Below are positions 45,202 to 53,564 of a DNA stretch of 64,000 nt, one piece after another. Position 1 is the stretch's first letter. Each line of letters begins with the position of its first letter. A program made the position numbers and the translations under genes. Source of the stretch: Paenibacillus sp. AN1007 (GTDB lineage Bacteria; Bacillota; Bacilli; Paenibacillales; Paenibacillaceae); assembly GCF_040702995.1 (NCBI RefSeq), contig NZ_CP159992.1:3621501-3685500 (forward strand). The letters are read 5' to 3'. The notes under the pieces were generated by a model that was not told the DNA's origin, did not search any database, and worked only from the letters and a program-made list of their open reading frames with translations.

Positions 45202-45375
45202 TGTTTTCAATTATCATTTCAACTATCTCTTTGTTTTCCTTTAGCTGCTGCTTCCAATAACCTTTTAATTGCCTTCAGGTTACCCTTCATTCCGTTTGAC
45301 TTGTCTTCCAGATACCTTTTTTAATGACTTTTGCTTTATCGTGTCACATTCATCCGCAGAAGTTATCCTCACTTC

Positions 45376-45470
45376 GCACTTGGAAAATCACCAAATCAGA
45401 ACAAAACGGAGAAGCGAAGCCCTCCGTTTTGCTGCTGCCCCTCATCTTTCGAAGCTCTTTGTCCAAGTGC
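45376..45470. repeat. Nested inverted repeats, unit 1
   Basis: GCACTTGGA near 45376 is complementary to TCCAAGTGC near 45470; within that arch AAAACGGAG (45403-45411) pairs with CTCCGTTTT (45422-45430). Overlapping open frames on both strands in 45270-45680 have no ribosome sites and look non-coding. Confidence 0.6.
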
Positions 45471-45534
45471 CTCTCCGATAAAACGCTGCTGCGGAGGGGA
45501 CGAAATCGATTCTGCAGAAGCGGAGCGTTCGCCT

Positions 45535-45588
45535 TTGTCTTCGGATTTCAAACCTCTAAGAACTTCAATCGAGGAAATCCGAAGACAA
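45535..45588. repeat. Perfect 15-bp inverted repeat, unit 2
   Basis: TTGTCTTCGGATTTC (45535-45549) is perfectly complementary to 45574-45588 with a 24-base loop. There is no T-run, so this is not a simple terminator. Confidence 0.75.
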
Positions 45589-45601
45589 CAGCGATCGAAA
45601 G

Positions 45602-45673
45602 AACGATTCGTCACTGGAGCCTTCGCCAACGTCCCTACTTAAAAACGATTCGTCACCGGAGCCTTCGCTAACG
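45602..45673. repeat. Two direct repeats of 30 bases
   Basis: Copies at 45602-45631 and 45644-45673 begin AACGATTCGTCAC and contain GGAGCCTTCGC; they agree in 28 of 30 positions and are spaced by 42 bases start to start. Confidence 0.8.
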
Positions 45674-45716
45674 CTCAACGTCAATACTTATCGGATTCGG
45701 AAAATAGCTTCGCCTC

Positions 45717-46547
45717 TTAATCCCAAAATAACTGGTCCGGATGCGGCCCTGTCCGTTTGTCTGCATCGAGCGCGTCAATCTGTCTCAACTCGTCCGGGGT
45801 CAGCTCAAAATCAAAAATATCCGCATTTTCGCGAATTCGTTCAGGAGTTACCGATTTCGGAATCGTAACAATCTGATTCTGGATATCCCAGCGCAGAATG
45901 ACCTGTGCTGGCGTTTTGCCATACTTCTGGGCTAGACCCTTCAGGGTGGAATCCTGATTCAGCTTACCTTTCATAATCGGGCTCCATGCCTCCAGCTGAA
46001 TGCCCTGTGCACCGCAAAAATCCTGCAGCTCCTGTTGAATCAGACCTGGATGCAGCTCCACCTGATTCACCGCGGGCACGGTGCCGCCTTCATCTATAAT
46101 ATCGCGCAAATGGTGCACCTGAAAGTTACTCACACCGATCGCACGTACACTTCCCTCGCTATAAAGTCGTTCAAACGCTCTCCACGTCTCTTTGTATTGG
46201 TCACGGCCAGGCCAGTGAATCAAGTATAGATCGATAACATTCAAACCAAGTGCCTTCTGACTGGCTTCAAAAGCTCTAAGTGCTGCATCATAACCTTGAT
46301 CATCATTCCAGAGTTTCGTCGTTACAAACAATTCATTACGAGCTACACCACTGCTGGCAATCGCTTGTCCAACTTCCTCCTCATTTCCATAGATTGACGC
46401 AGTATCTATGCTTCGATAACCTACTTCCAAAGCAGTCTCTACCGCCTGCTGCACTTCTTTCCCCTTCGCTTTATAAGTCCCGAGTCCAAGCCATGGCATC
46501 GTCACTCCGTTGTTCAGAATTGTACAATCGGTAATATGTTTTGTCAT
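45717..46547 (-). CDS. Aldo/keto reductase
   Basis: NADPH-dependent oxidoreductase of 276 residues in a TIM barrel, close in style to B. subtilis YvgN (glyoxal reductase). The catalytic tetrad is seen: Asp and Tyr in YRSIDTASIYGNEEEVG, Lys in VTTKLWN, and His in DLYLIHWPG. The cofactor site IPKSVTPERIRENADIFDF is typical. Methylglyoxal or other small aldehydes are likely substrates. Its 3' end runs into the repeat region, and no ordinary terminator is seen behind it. Confidence 0.93.
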   Translation of the reverse strand: MTKHITDCTILNNGVTMPWLGLGTYKAKGKEVQQAVETALEVGYRSIDTASIYGNEEEVGQAIASSGVARNELFVTTKLWNDDQGYDAALRAFEASQKALGLNVIDLYLIHWPGRDQYKETWRAFERLYSEGSVRAIGVSNFQVHHLRDIIDEGGTVPAVNQVELHPGLIQQELQDFCGAQGIQLEAWSPIMKGKLNQDSTLKGLAQKYGKTPAQVILRWDIQNQIVTIPKSVTPERIRENADIFDFELTPDELRQIDALDADKRTGPHPDQLFWD

Positions 46548-46680
46548 CCTGTACCTCCCGTATTGATTTTTGCCTGCTCACTGGTCTATTAACCTTCTGA
46601 CAAATTTTAAAGCGTGATTCAAGTATAAATCTACCCATTCACTCCTATCGAACCGCATCAGACGCTTTGAAAACAAACCA

Positions 46681-46713
46681 AAAAACCTGCAGGCAATCAC
46701 TGCCTGCAGGTTC
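46681..46713 (-). terminator. Intrinsic terminator of the small coiled-coil gene
   Basis: AACCTGCAGGCA pairs perfectly with TGCCTGCAGGTT around a 5-base loop, followed by TTTT on the minus strand. Confidence 0.9.
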
Positions 46714-46731
46714 ATGTGTAACAGGAACGCT

Positions 46732-47013
46732 TTACCGCTTCCCCTGCCTGTGCTGATTCTGGACCGAACTCAATCTCTTCTTCTCCTCAATGAACATTTC
46801 CTGTGCCAGTTCAAAACCCTGGCCTCCCAAAGACAGCTCTGCCTGCTTCATAGCCTGCTCGGTATGTGCGAGCCGCTGTTCTGCCTGTACAATGGTCTGC
46901 AGATTCGGATGAGACATCGCCTGGGAAACAGCATAATGGAGCTTGTTCACCGCATTTTGCGCCTGAGATACAGTTGTACCTGCTTGCAAACTGGAATCAT
47001 AACGCTTTGGCAT
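46732..47013 (-). CDS. Small helical protein (DUF2564-like)
   Basis: Soluble protein of 93 residues, nearly all helix, with Ala-, Gln- and Glu-rich heptads (QAQNAVNKLHYAVSQAM and AEQRLAHTEQAMKQAE). Its size and composition resemble the DUF2564 proteins of Bacillales, but I cannot confirm the match. GAGGAGG precedes the ATG and a perfect terminator follows, so it is an independent gene. Function unknown. Confidence 0.72.
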   Translation of the reverse strand: MPKRYDSSLQAGTTVSQAQNAVNKLHYAVSQAMSHPNLQTIVQAEQRLAHTEQAMKQAELSLGGQGFELAQEMFIEEKKRLSSVQNQHRQGKR

Positions 47014-47165
47014 GAGTTATTCCTCCTCGGAATCATATTCCTGTTACCTTGTTAGCATGGGTTCTACAAGTCAGCCTTATTCTATTTTTGAAAATTTGTT
47101 CAAACTTTCTTCACTGCCAATACGTTAACAACAGTGATGGGTTTAATAAAAGGAGGAATGCCGCC

Positions 47166-47612
47166 ATGACCACAAAGGGAGTTCGTCTGAGCTTGATAAC
47201 CGTGTCAGTTCTGTTCATTGTACTGCTCTCATTTTTCATATTCTGGGCACTGCGCCCCTCAAACTCCACATACGCGATTACAGGGTATACCTCATCCGCT
47301 CTGTACCAAGATATTCCCGTCCCCGCCAACGCCGAACTCATTGAATCCAAAGCATACTCCGATCACCCCACACTCGCCTTTAGCGAAACCTATGAATTAA
47401 AACATATCGGTGGTGAACAGGGACTCTATCCGCCCGTTGATTATTTTCAAAAGCTGCATGACTCCGGTTGGGTAGAACAGAATGAAGAACGAATGGGCCA
47501 TGTGCATATGCTGAACAAAGGTGACGTCAAGATTGCCATCGAAATCCGAGAGAACACTTTCCAAATCTACTTGCTCCATTCGGATGAAGATATCAATCAA
47601 ATTAGAGGCTGA
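47166..47612 (+). CDS. Membrane-anchored hypothetical protein
   Basis: Protein of 148 residues with one N-terminal helix (about residues 9-29) and an extracytoplasmic domain of about 115 residues (from ALRPSNSTYAITG). The mature part contains PVPANAELIESKAYSDHP and a DYFQKLHDSGWVEQNEER segment that recalls small extracellular sensor or lipoprotein-like domains, without a clear family. ATG 47166 has AAAGGAGG 9 bases upstream; 39 upstream open codons lack support. Function unknown. Confidence 0.72.
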   Translation: MTTKGVRLSLITVSVLFIVLLSFFIFWALRPSNSTYAITGYTSSALYQDIPVPANAELIESKAYSDHPTLAFSETYELKHIGGEQGLYPPVDYFQKLHDSGWVEQNEERMGHVHMLNKGDVKIAIEIRENTFQIYLLHSDEDINQIRG

Positions 47613-47733
47613 AAAATAGAAGCACAACGCAAAAAGAGCGGCCTAAGCCCCTCCTTCGCCCGATAAGAACACTTCACCTACTGCTGTAGTTCCAGTAATT
47701 CCAGCAAATCCTGTTGATTTGTTTAATTGAAGT

Positions 47734-47955
47734 TTATTTGATAAACTTCGAAACCTTCGCCAGCACTTCTTCTTCCGAAGGTGCACTGATATAGCGGCCG
47801 TTAACGAAAACAAAAGCACGCTTTGCACAAGGGCCGCAGTAAGATTTACAACCGATCTTCACCTCTGTGCCTGGAGCCATCTTCTCAAGCTTAGGCACAA
47901 TCGACTTCAATCGGATATGATTACATTTTTCGCATACACGGATATCGTTAGCCAT
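47734..47955 (-). CDS. DUF1450 family protein, YuzB-like
   Basis: Protein of 73 residues with five cysteines in the pattern CEKC near the N-terminus and CKSYCGPC in the middle, typical of YuzB/DUF1450, which is thought to adopt a thioredoxin-like, ferredoxin-related fold. The spacing could hold an iron-sulfur cluster or zinc. It follows the HesB-like gene by 21 bases on the same strand, so the two form an operon. In B. subtilis yuzB also lies in a neighbourhood of iron-sulfur assembly genes. Confidence 0.88.
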   Translation of the reverse strand: MANDIRVCEKCNHIRLKSIVPKLEKMAPGTEVKIGCKSYCGPCAKRAFVFVNGRYISAPSEEEVLAKVSKFIK

Positions 47956-47976
47956 GATTTCCCCTTCTTCGCTCCC

Positions 47977-48279
47977 TTAGTGGTCGCCGTGGTTGCCTTT
48001 GGAGGGATTTGTAATGACAAATCCTTCTTGCGGCAAGTAGAGGTAATCAATTTTCACGCCATCCAGCATAGGCTGTCCGTTTTCCAAAATGACATCAATG
48101 TCTTTATCCGTAGAAACAACCGTGTCATTATCTCCAGGTGTATCCAGATCAAGTCCGTAGTGGGCATGATCTCCATGTGCATGGGTAATCACAACACGCA
48201 GTTTTTTGCCTTCGTTCTCCGGCTTGTCCAGTTCAAGCTTCAGCACTTTCGCTGCATTACGAGTAATTTTGCAGTTCAT
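47977..48279 (-). CDS. HesB/IscA-fold protein with histidines in place of cluster cysteines
   Basis: Protein of 100 residues following the A-type carrier pattern: N-terminal ITRNAAKVL, central LRVVITHAHGDHAHYGLDLD, VKIDYLYLPQEGFVITNP and a C-terminal tail. In A-type carriers the loop carries GGCSG and the tail CGCG; here these places read HAHGDHAH and GNHGDH, so the three cluster cysteines are gone and six or so histidines take their places. The only cysteine is near the N-terminus (MNC). ATG 48279 has GGAG 9 bases upstream. Binding of another metal is an inference. Confidence 0.8.
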   Translation of the reverse strand: MNCKITRNAAKVLKLELDKPENEGKKLRVVITHAHGDHAHYGLDLDTPGDNDTVVSTDKDIDVILENGQPMLDGVKIDYLYLPQEGFVITNPSKGNHGDH

Positions 48280-48422
48280 TCGATTCATCTCCTATATTGT
48301 CATTGCTGGTTCCAACAATTTCAGCATTCAATTAGACTTCAGCATCTATTGTAAAGAAAGTTGCAGCTAATCGCAATAACATTGATGCGAAAACGACATG
48401 AAGTCATATTTTCGACACGACC

Positions 48423-48680
48423 TCAGGATCCGGCCTTTTCCGTCAGCACTGGATATTTGCGTTCAGCTCGGCCGACAAACCAATTCATCAGAATCAGAGT
48501 GACCCCGATATCATCAACAGGCATAAATGGCATCGCATCAGGAAGCACCCAGTACAGCAGTGCCGGAATAATGAACAACAGTTTTTCTCCTATAGGAATC
48601 TGCGGGGCTTTAAGCAGACGTGGAAGTCTCTTGAACACGTGAGCCCACCGCTGAAACGACAACAGTTTTCTCCATTTCAT
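48423..48680 (-). CDS. YkvA-like DUF1232 membrane protein
   Basis: Protein of 85 residues with the DUF1232 core LLYWVLPDAMPFMPVDDIG followed by a hydrophobic helix. ATG 48680 has AAGGGGG 8 bases upstream; open codons before it are poor. The family is widespread but without known function. It lies 100 bases behind the M14 peptidase gene. Confidence 0.82.
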   Translation of the reverse strand: MKWRKLLSFQRWAHVFKRLPRLLKAPQIPIGEKLLFIIPALLYWVLPDAMPFMPVDDIGVTLILMNWFVGRAERKYPVLTEKAGS

Positions 48681-48780
48681 CACATGAACCCCCTTGAGAC
48701 TCAGCTTTGACCTAAAATGATACGAAACGAGCGCCGCTCCAGCGCCCGTTCCAGTTATACGTCCGAAATCCAGATTCGTT

Positions 48781-50019
48781 TCACGCCTGGCCCGAAACTC
48801 CACCTTCACGTTCCTTATGAGATAACAATGCTGCCAACAGCATGCCCACTTCTACGCAGATATCATTAAACTGCTCTACGGGCAGCGGATTTACTCCCAG
48901 ACCTACCTCGACGGTGAAACCCGGCCTGCCAAACGTTTCAATGAACCAATCTTTATACCCTGCATCACTGCCCCCAAGTTTCACTGCTTTATATCCCGAC
49001 GCTTTGGCCAATTTGCGCGACAACGGTGCACTCTCTCTCGGCTCCAGGTCCCGGTAGTTCCAATAGATTTCTTGACCTTGGCTGTGTAGGGATACAACCG
49101 CGGCGAAAGCATGCTCCTGCGTCCAACTCGCCAGCGCCTGCGCCTCCGGTTCCGTCAGCGGAGCCGTTCCGGCATAATCCCGCGGACCGGGTGACAGAAT
49201 TCCTCTGCGCGCTGCCTCTTCGTCCCAATGCGCGGGAAATTGATCGTTGAGGTCAACACCTCTGATATTCGCTTTCCAGTGTGTAAAGTGTGAACGACCG
49301 CCATTCCACTCCAGCAATTGAGAAGCATAGATGTGATGATTCACTACACCTTCTTGGACTAACTCTACACCGTCAGGATTCACCATAGGCACTGCCCACA
49401 AGGTCGTCTCCTCCATCCAGCGTTCCGGATCAAAATTGTGCCAAAGCGAATGCGAGTGATACGCTTCGGCGTATTCTTCAATAAATCTCATCAGAACAGG
49501 AGTGGTAAGCCATTCATTCGCGTGAACCGATGCATTAACGTGAATATGCCGTGCCCCCTGCCCAATCCGCACGTATGGCAGCGTTTTCCCCATCACACTC
49601 GTACCAATGGACCCCGACTCAACACAAGAATAACGCGTTTCTAATCGCTGTATATCCCTCAATAATTCACGGTATCCATATTCACCTTCGATGTTCACCA
49701 TCGATTTTACGTCAGCGTCAGGAATATCAATGCAGCAGCCGCCCCAGTCCGTCATCTTGGCGATTTCGGGATTTTTCTCGCGAAGCTGGTTTTCCGTTAA
49801 ACCGAAACGCTGCGCTGTTTCCCGCACCGTCTCTCCCGGCGGCACGGCATATCTTCGTCCTGTCCCCGGCATCACACGCAGCATCTGACCCTTGAGCAGA
49901 TATGGTTGTGCCGCGGCTTCCGGATTCAGTGCACAGAGAAGCTCTTTGGTCATCCGATATGCCGAAGCAATCCGCGGCAGCGTGTCTCCTGTTTTCACGA
50001 TAATCCACTGCAGTTCCAT
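48781..50019 (-). CDS. LysM-M14 peptidoglycan endopeptidase (gamma-D-glutamyl-diamino-acid type)
   Basis: Protein of 412 residues: two LysM wall-binding modules (about residues 4-50 and 55-100) and an M14 carboxypeptidase domain. Zinc ligands are in VHANEWL (His and Glu) and in a late His (VSLHSQGQEIYW); the RGVDLNDQFP motif and the catalytic Glu in FTVEVGLG are present. It closely follows the layout of endopeptidase I of Lysinibacillus sphaericus, which cuts gamma-D-Glu-mDAP bonds during sporulation. No signal peptide is seen, as in that enzyme. Confidence 0.92.
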   Translation of the reverse strand: MELQWIIVKTGDTLPRIASAYRMTKELLCALNPEAAAQPYLLKGQMLRVMPGTGRRYAVPPGETVRETAQRFGLTENQLREKNPEIAKMTDWGGCCIDIPDADVKSMVNIEGEYGYRELLRDIQRLETRYSCVESGSIGTSVMGKTLPYVRIGQGARHIHVNASVHANEWLTTPVLMRFIEEYAEAYHSHSLWHNFDPERWMEETTLWAVPMVNPDGVELVQEGVVNHHIYASQLLEWNGGRSHFTHWKANIRGVDLNDQFPAHWDEEAARRGILSPGPRDYAGTAPLTEPEAQALASWTQEHAFAAVVSLHSQGQEIYWNYRDLEPRESAPLSRKLAKASGYKAVKLGGSDAGYKDWFIETFGRPGFTVEVGLGVNPLPVEQFNDICVEVGMLLAALLSHKEREGGVSGQA

Positions 50020-50353
50020 GTTGTTCTCCCTTCCACAGAGCCTAATCTCCCCGCTCGGTTCTCATCTGATGATCGTGTCTGTAATATACGTATGCTGGCC
50101 CGGTTGTCCGTCATGTGACATGGTTCGCAGACTTCTTTATTTCGATGGTCTGATCGCCAAGACAGAACACAAACTGCACCGTCTATCGGGGAAATAAGAA
50201 AAACCCGGACCTGTACAGATCCGGGAAAACCAATGCGAATGGGAAAATAACATTCATATCACTTTAGCATAAGAATACCTACATCTTAGGAATTACTGCA
50301 TCATAACAGTCATTACTGTTATTAAGGGTGCAGCAAGCTGCCGTTATTTACGA
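50020..50353. other. Intergenic region with an inverted repeat
   Basis: No gene seen. ATAACAGT (50303-50310) pairs with ACTGTTAT (50315-50322) over a CATT loop, followed by a smaller CAGC/GCTG stem near 50331-50340. The murI terminator lies at 50198-50232. Confidence 0.5.
50198..50232 (-). terminator. Intrinsic terminator behind murI
   Basis: CCCGGAT and GTCCGGG pair on the minus strand, followed by TTTTTC. Confidence 0.8.
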
Positions 50354-51166
50354 TTATTCCGGTAACTGTGTAACCTGCCAGACGACAGGTGTTTTGGAGA
50401 TTTGTTCTCCCAACCACTGCTTCGTAATATTTTGAAACATACGCGGATCACCAGTACAGAAAAATTGATGTACAGGCGTTTCATCCCCACTTGCCAGCTT
50501 GCGTTTATCATATAATATGGTGCTGATTTCCCTCGCCGTTTCATCGGCTGAGCTGATAAGCTTCACGTCCTGCCCCATCACGTCCTGAATCGTCTCCATC
50601 AGAAACGGATAATGCGTGCATCCAAGAATCAGGCAGTCAATAGGCTGTCCTTTAATATCTCCCAGCGCCTGATCCACCGTATGTGTTGTATGTTCGGACC
50701 GAAATTCCCCCTGCTCCACCAGCGGTACAAGCGCAGGACATGCCTGACTGACCACATCCACATATGGAGACAGCTGCTTGAGCGCCGACGTATAAGCACC
50801 ACTCCCAATCGTGCCTACCGTGCCAATCACACCAATTCTGCCGGTGCGCGTCGCCATAATGGCTGCCCTTGCCCCCGGATGGATAACACCGATGACAGGG
50901 ACATTCACCTTGGCACGAATATATTCCAGCGCAGCGGCTGTCGCGGTATTGCAGGCAATCACGATCACTTTCGGATTGAACTGGATCAAAAAATCAACGA
51001 TTTGCTCCGTAAATTGTTTCACTTGTTCGGACGAACGGGGTCCGTACGGTGTCCGGGCAGTGTCCCCAAAATAAATGATCTTTTCCCGCGGGAGCTGACG
51101 CATCACTTCCTTCGCAACCGTCAATCCCCCTACACCGGAGTCTAATATAGCAATAGCTTGCTGCAC
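50354..51166 (-). CDS. murI: Glutamate racemase
   Basis: Cytosolic enzyme of 270 residues interconverting L- and D-glutamate for peptidoglycan and, where present, poly-gamma-glutamate. The two catalytic cysteines are Cys72 in ACNTATAAALE and Cys183 in LGCTHYPFL; the N-terminal ILDSGVGGLTV is diagnostic. GTG 51166 is chosen because AAGGA lies about 10 bases before it and the family begins there; a longer reading frame runs to 51217. No other wall gene is adjacent. Confidence 0.95.
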   Translation of the reverse strand: MQQAIAILDSGVGGLTVAKEVMRQLPREKIIYFGDTARTPYGPRSSEQVKQFTEQIVDFLIQFNPKVIVIACNTATAAALEYIRAKVNVPVIGVIHPGARAAIMATRTGRIGVIGTVGTIGSGAYTSALKQLSPYVDVVSQACPALVPLVEQGEFRSEHTTHTVDQALGDIKGQPIDCLILGCTHYPFLMETIQDVMGQDVKLISSADETAREISTILYDKRKLASGDETPVHQFFCTGDPRMFQNITKQWLGEQISKTPVVWQVTQLPE

Positions 51167-51344
51167 GAACACACCGCTTCCTTCTTCATTAAATTCATTC
51201 TGATGATCATATATCAAAAGAGCTTTCTACCTACCCTATGAAATTTCCGGCAAAAAGGTACCTACATCTTACCCGATTTCATCGCTGTGTTCAAATTTAA
51301 ATCCGCGAACCCACGCTGTCATGCAGGACATAGGCACACAACAA

Positions 51345-51378
51345 AGCAGGCTTTCCACCGCATAGGGGAAAGCCTGCT
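51345..51378 (-). terminator. Intrinsic terminator of the ytxH-like gene
   Basis: AGCAGGCTTTCC pairs perfectly with GGAAAGCCTGCT, followed by TTGTTGTG on the minus strand. Confidence 0.82.
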
Positions 51379-51393
51379 GATAAGCCTGGCTGC

Positions 51394-51825
51394 TTATTTA
51401 TCGTCTTTGGACTCATCCGCAGCAAGCTTTATAATGCTGCCAGGAGCCTGCCCTTCAGGCAGTGGAGCAGCAGCTTCATGCCGCACTTCATGCTGCACTT
51501 GATCCTGATTCAGCTCTTTTGCTTGATTTGTATCCGTAACAGCAGCGGAAATTCGAATCTCTTTGCCATCGGAGGAGCAGCGCCAGGACTGAATATCCTT
51601 AAAGACTACATCCGCGGTTTCCTTTACTTTGGATACGATCTGTGAGCTCTGCTCTCCTACTTTCAAGGCGAGTTCCTGCCCTTTGTCTGACACCTGACGA
51701 GCCCCTTCGGAAATATCCTGACGCAGTTCACGTCCTGATTTTGGCGCAAGCAGCAGTGCAGTGACCGAACCAACTACCGAGCCAATTAAAGCACCCCATA
51801 ACAAGCCTTTGTTCGAATCTTTCAT
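51394..51825 (-). CDS. YtxH domain protein
   Basis: Protein of 143 residues with an N-terminal glycine-zipper helix (LLWGALIGSVVGSVTALLLAP) followed by KSGRELRQDI and a helical stretch, the pattern of YtxH general-stress proteins. The C-terminal half is variable and acidic, ending ADESKDDK. Single membrane anchor, cytoplasmic tail. Function unknown; related Bacillus genes belong to the sigma-B stress regulon. Confidence 0.88.
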   Translation of the reverse strand: MKDSNKGLLWGALIGSVVGSVTALLLAPKSGRELRQDISEGARQVSDKGQELALKVGEQSSQIVSKVKETADVVFKDIQSWRCSSDGKEIRISAAVTDTNQAKELNQDQVQHEVRHEAAAPLPEGQAPGSIIKLAADESKDDK

Positions 51826-52009
51826 GATCCATCTCTCCCTTGAATTGAATTAGACATCGGTTTATGAATCAGTGGTATTGTCTGCTCATCTGGGCCAATG
51901 CCTACGCTGTTGATGCATTATAAGCATGATGGGCTTGACCTGACACACTTGATTGAAAAAAAACGGAACAAAGTTAGCGTTGTCTTAGGATGCCCACCAC
52001 AAGCCCGAT

Positions 52010-52918
52010 TCACCGAGTCGTCTGAGGTACAGGCACAGCATGTTCTTCCCCCGGATTCAGGTCTACAACATATCGCCCTGGTGCAATTAAAGCAGCCTGA
52101 TGCTCACAGCGCCAGCGCCGTCCGCCGGATGAGCCTAATGTCTGACCATCCTGCAGTATATCTCCCTGATCAAATATGTAATACGCGGCTCCCAGCAGCG
52201 TCTGAGCCACCGTATCGGGGTCAAGTCCGGTAAAGTGACACTGCACATCAGGCACGCCAAGCGCAGATAAACCTACCGTGTCCATGAGAAGTCCCCGCTG
52301 CTGCTCCGTACCGCCAGCTTGGTACATCCGCACATTCATCGCTGCGTACAGATGCTCCTCACGCTCTTGGGATTGGATATAAGCATCAGGTTCAACCAGC
52401 TTGTCACTGCCATACCAGTAAAGGGCGTCACATTGTACAGCGTCCAATACAGCGAGCACTGTTTTTTGGAACAAATCCAGACGCTGTTTACGCGGCATAG
52501 CGGCAGTAAACATATCATGAATACGAATGGAATAACGAGCTGAAGCGACAGCTTGTCCTGCCTCAGGCCAATGCCACGCCTGCTGCACAGCTCCTGCAAA
52601 ACGTGTACGCTCCTTCATTTCATGGACCGGAAGAAAACAAGTCTGGGCAGGAATGCTGCCTTCCTGAAAAGCAACCTTATGCTCCATATGGTAGAAAACA
52701 AACATATCCTGAGCTCCCTGCTCCTGCTCATCCTTCTTCACATCAAGCCGTCCCTGTCCCGTCCTTTTGACGAGAGCCTCCTGCAGCACATACTGATTCA
52801 CATCGGGCCGTTCGTTGAACAGAAACTCCACCATATACACCGGGTGGAAACCCGAAACAGCCTCACCACTTTCGTGATTTCCTTGATCTATTCCTTTTGA
52901 ATCTGATTCTTTTTCCAT
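52010..52918 (-). CDS. DUF4261-like hypothetical protein
   Basis: Soluble protein of 302 residues. The C-terminal third (LMDTVGLSALGVPDVQCHFTGLD, then YYIFDQGDILQDGQTLG) resembles DUF4261 proteins, some of which are linked to polymorphic-toxin immunity and suppressor-of-fused-like proteins. The N-terminal third is acidic and hydrophilic. It is followed by a HEPN-like gene (YutE), read in the same direction with 17 bases between. The DUF match is by memory and moderate; the function is unknown. Confidence 0.7.
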   Translation of the reverse strand: MEKESDSKGIDQGNHESGEAVSGFHPVYMVEFLFNERPDVNQYVLQEALVKRTGQGRLDVKKDEQEQGAQDMFVFYHMEHKVAFQEGSIPAQTCFLPVHEMKERTRFAGAVQQAWHWPEAGQAVASARYSIRIHDMFTAAMPRKQRLDLFQKTVLAVLDAVQCDALYWYGSDKLVEPDAYIQSQEREEHLYAAMNVRMYQAGGTEQQRGLLMDTVGLSALGVPDVQCHFTGLDPDTVAQTLLGAAYYIFDQGDILQDGQTLGSSGGRRWRCEHQAALIAPGRYVVDLNPGEEHAVPVPQTTR

Positions 52919-52935
52919 ACATCTTCCCTCATTCC

Positions 52936-53391
52936 TTACTCTGTCCCTTGGCCTTCATTTCCTTGAAAAGGACCAAGTTCTTGTTCCACATAAATGCTCA
53001 CTTGTCCAGCAAAATGCTCCAGTATATCCGGCAAAGTCTCGCTCAGTGGATGCAGTGCTGTCCGCTGCCAGCTGTAATAATCCTGGACAAGCGGTTTGCG
53101 CAAAGTGACAAGCTGACGCAATGTTTCATATGTGGAGTCATCAAACACTTTTTCTTCATAGTTAATTTGAATGATATCATCATAACTGCTTGCATCTCTC
53201 ATAATGAAACCGTCAATGAGATAACTCCCCACATCGGTTACAATTTCGATCGCAAGATGCAGGCAGCGCTCCTGTACCATCCCTAACACCAGACCGCCAT
53301 CCCAGTCCTGCACAGCCCGGCGAAGCCCTTCGGCCACCTCTGGTACGGCGTCAAGCCGGCGAGCGATCTGCTCCCTGTTCACGTAATACAT
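52936..53391 (-). CDS. YutE-like HEPN-fold protein (DUF86/HepT type)
   Basis: Protein of 151 residues similar to B. subtilis YutE and the HepT toxins. The conserved core HLAIEIVTDVGSYLIDGFIMRDASSYDDI is present. In active HepT RNases a motif R-x4-6-H (RNxxxHxY) carries the catalytic residues; here it reads RKPLVQDYY, with Gln at the histidine place, so RNase activity is doubtful. No MntA-type nucleotidyltransferase partner is next to it. It starts with ATG 53391, and a 36-residue membrane peptide gene precedes it. Confidence 0.85.
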   Translation of the reverse strand: MYYVNREQIARRLDAVPEVAEGLRRAVQDWDGGLVLGMVQERCLHLAIEIVTDVGSYLIDGFIMRDASSYDDIIQINYEEKVFDDSTYETLRQLVTLRKPLVQDYYSWQRTALHPLSETLPDILEHFAGQVSIYVEQELGPFQGNEGQGTE

Positions 53392-53414
53392 TGATTCACT
53401 TCCCGTTCAGTGAG

Positions 53415-53525
53415 TTATCGATTTCGTTTGCCTCTGCGCTTAAGCCAGAAGATCATGACAGGGCAGGCGATCAGAAACACGACAAAAATATATAAAAATT
53501 CCATAACGTCTCTTAAATCGCTCAT
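53415..53525 (-). CDS. Very small single-helix membrane protein
   Basis: Peptide of 36 residues, MSDLRDVMEFLYIFVVF followed by LIACPVMIFWLKRRGKRNR, with one hydrophobic helix and a strongly basic C-terminus. GAAGGGGAG precedes the ATG at 53525 by about 6 bases. It ends 23 bases before the YutE-like gene start and may be in one transcript with it. Function unknown; typical of small regulatory membrane proteins. Confidence 0.6.
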   Translation of the reverse strand: MSDLRDVMEFLYIFVVFLIACPVMIFWLKRRGKRNR

Positions 53526-53564
53526 GAAGACTCCCCTTCAATCTCTAATAAAATGTGTAACGGA

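Noticed and set aside
45324-45671. Overlapping open frames of about 100 codons in the repeat block
   Set aside because: All frames are open on both strands because of repeat composition; none has a ribosome site or recognisable protein features.
45602-45673. Direct repeats as a CRISPR array
   Set aside because: Only two copies with a 12-base gap, and no cas genes in the window.
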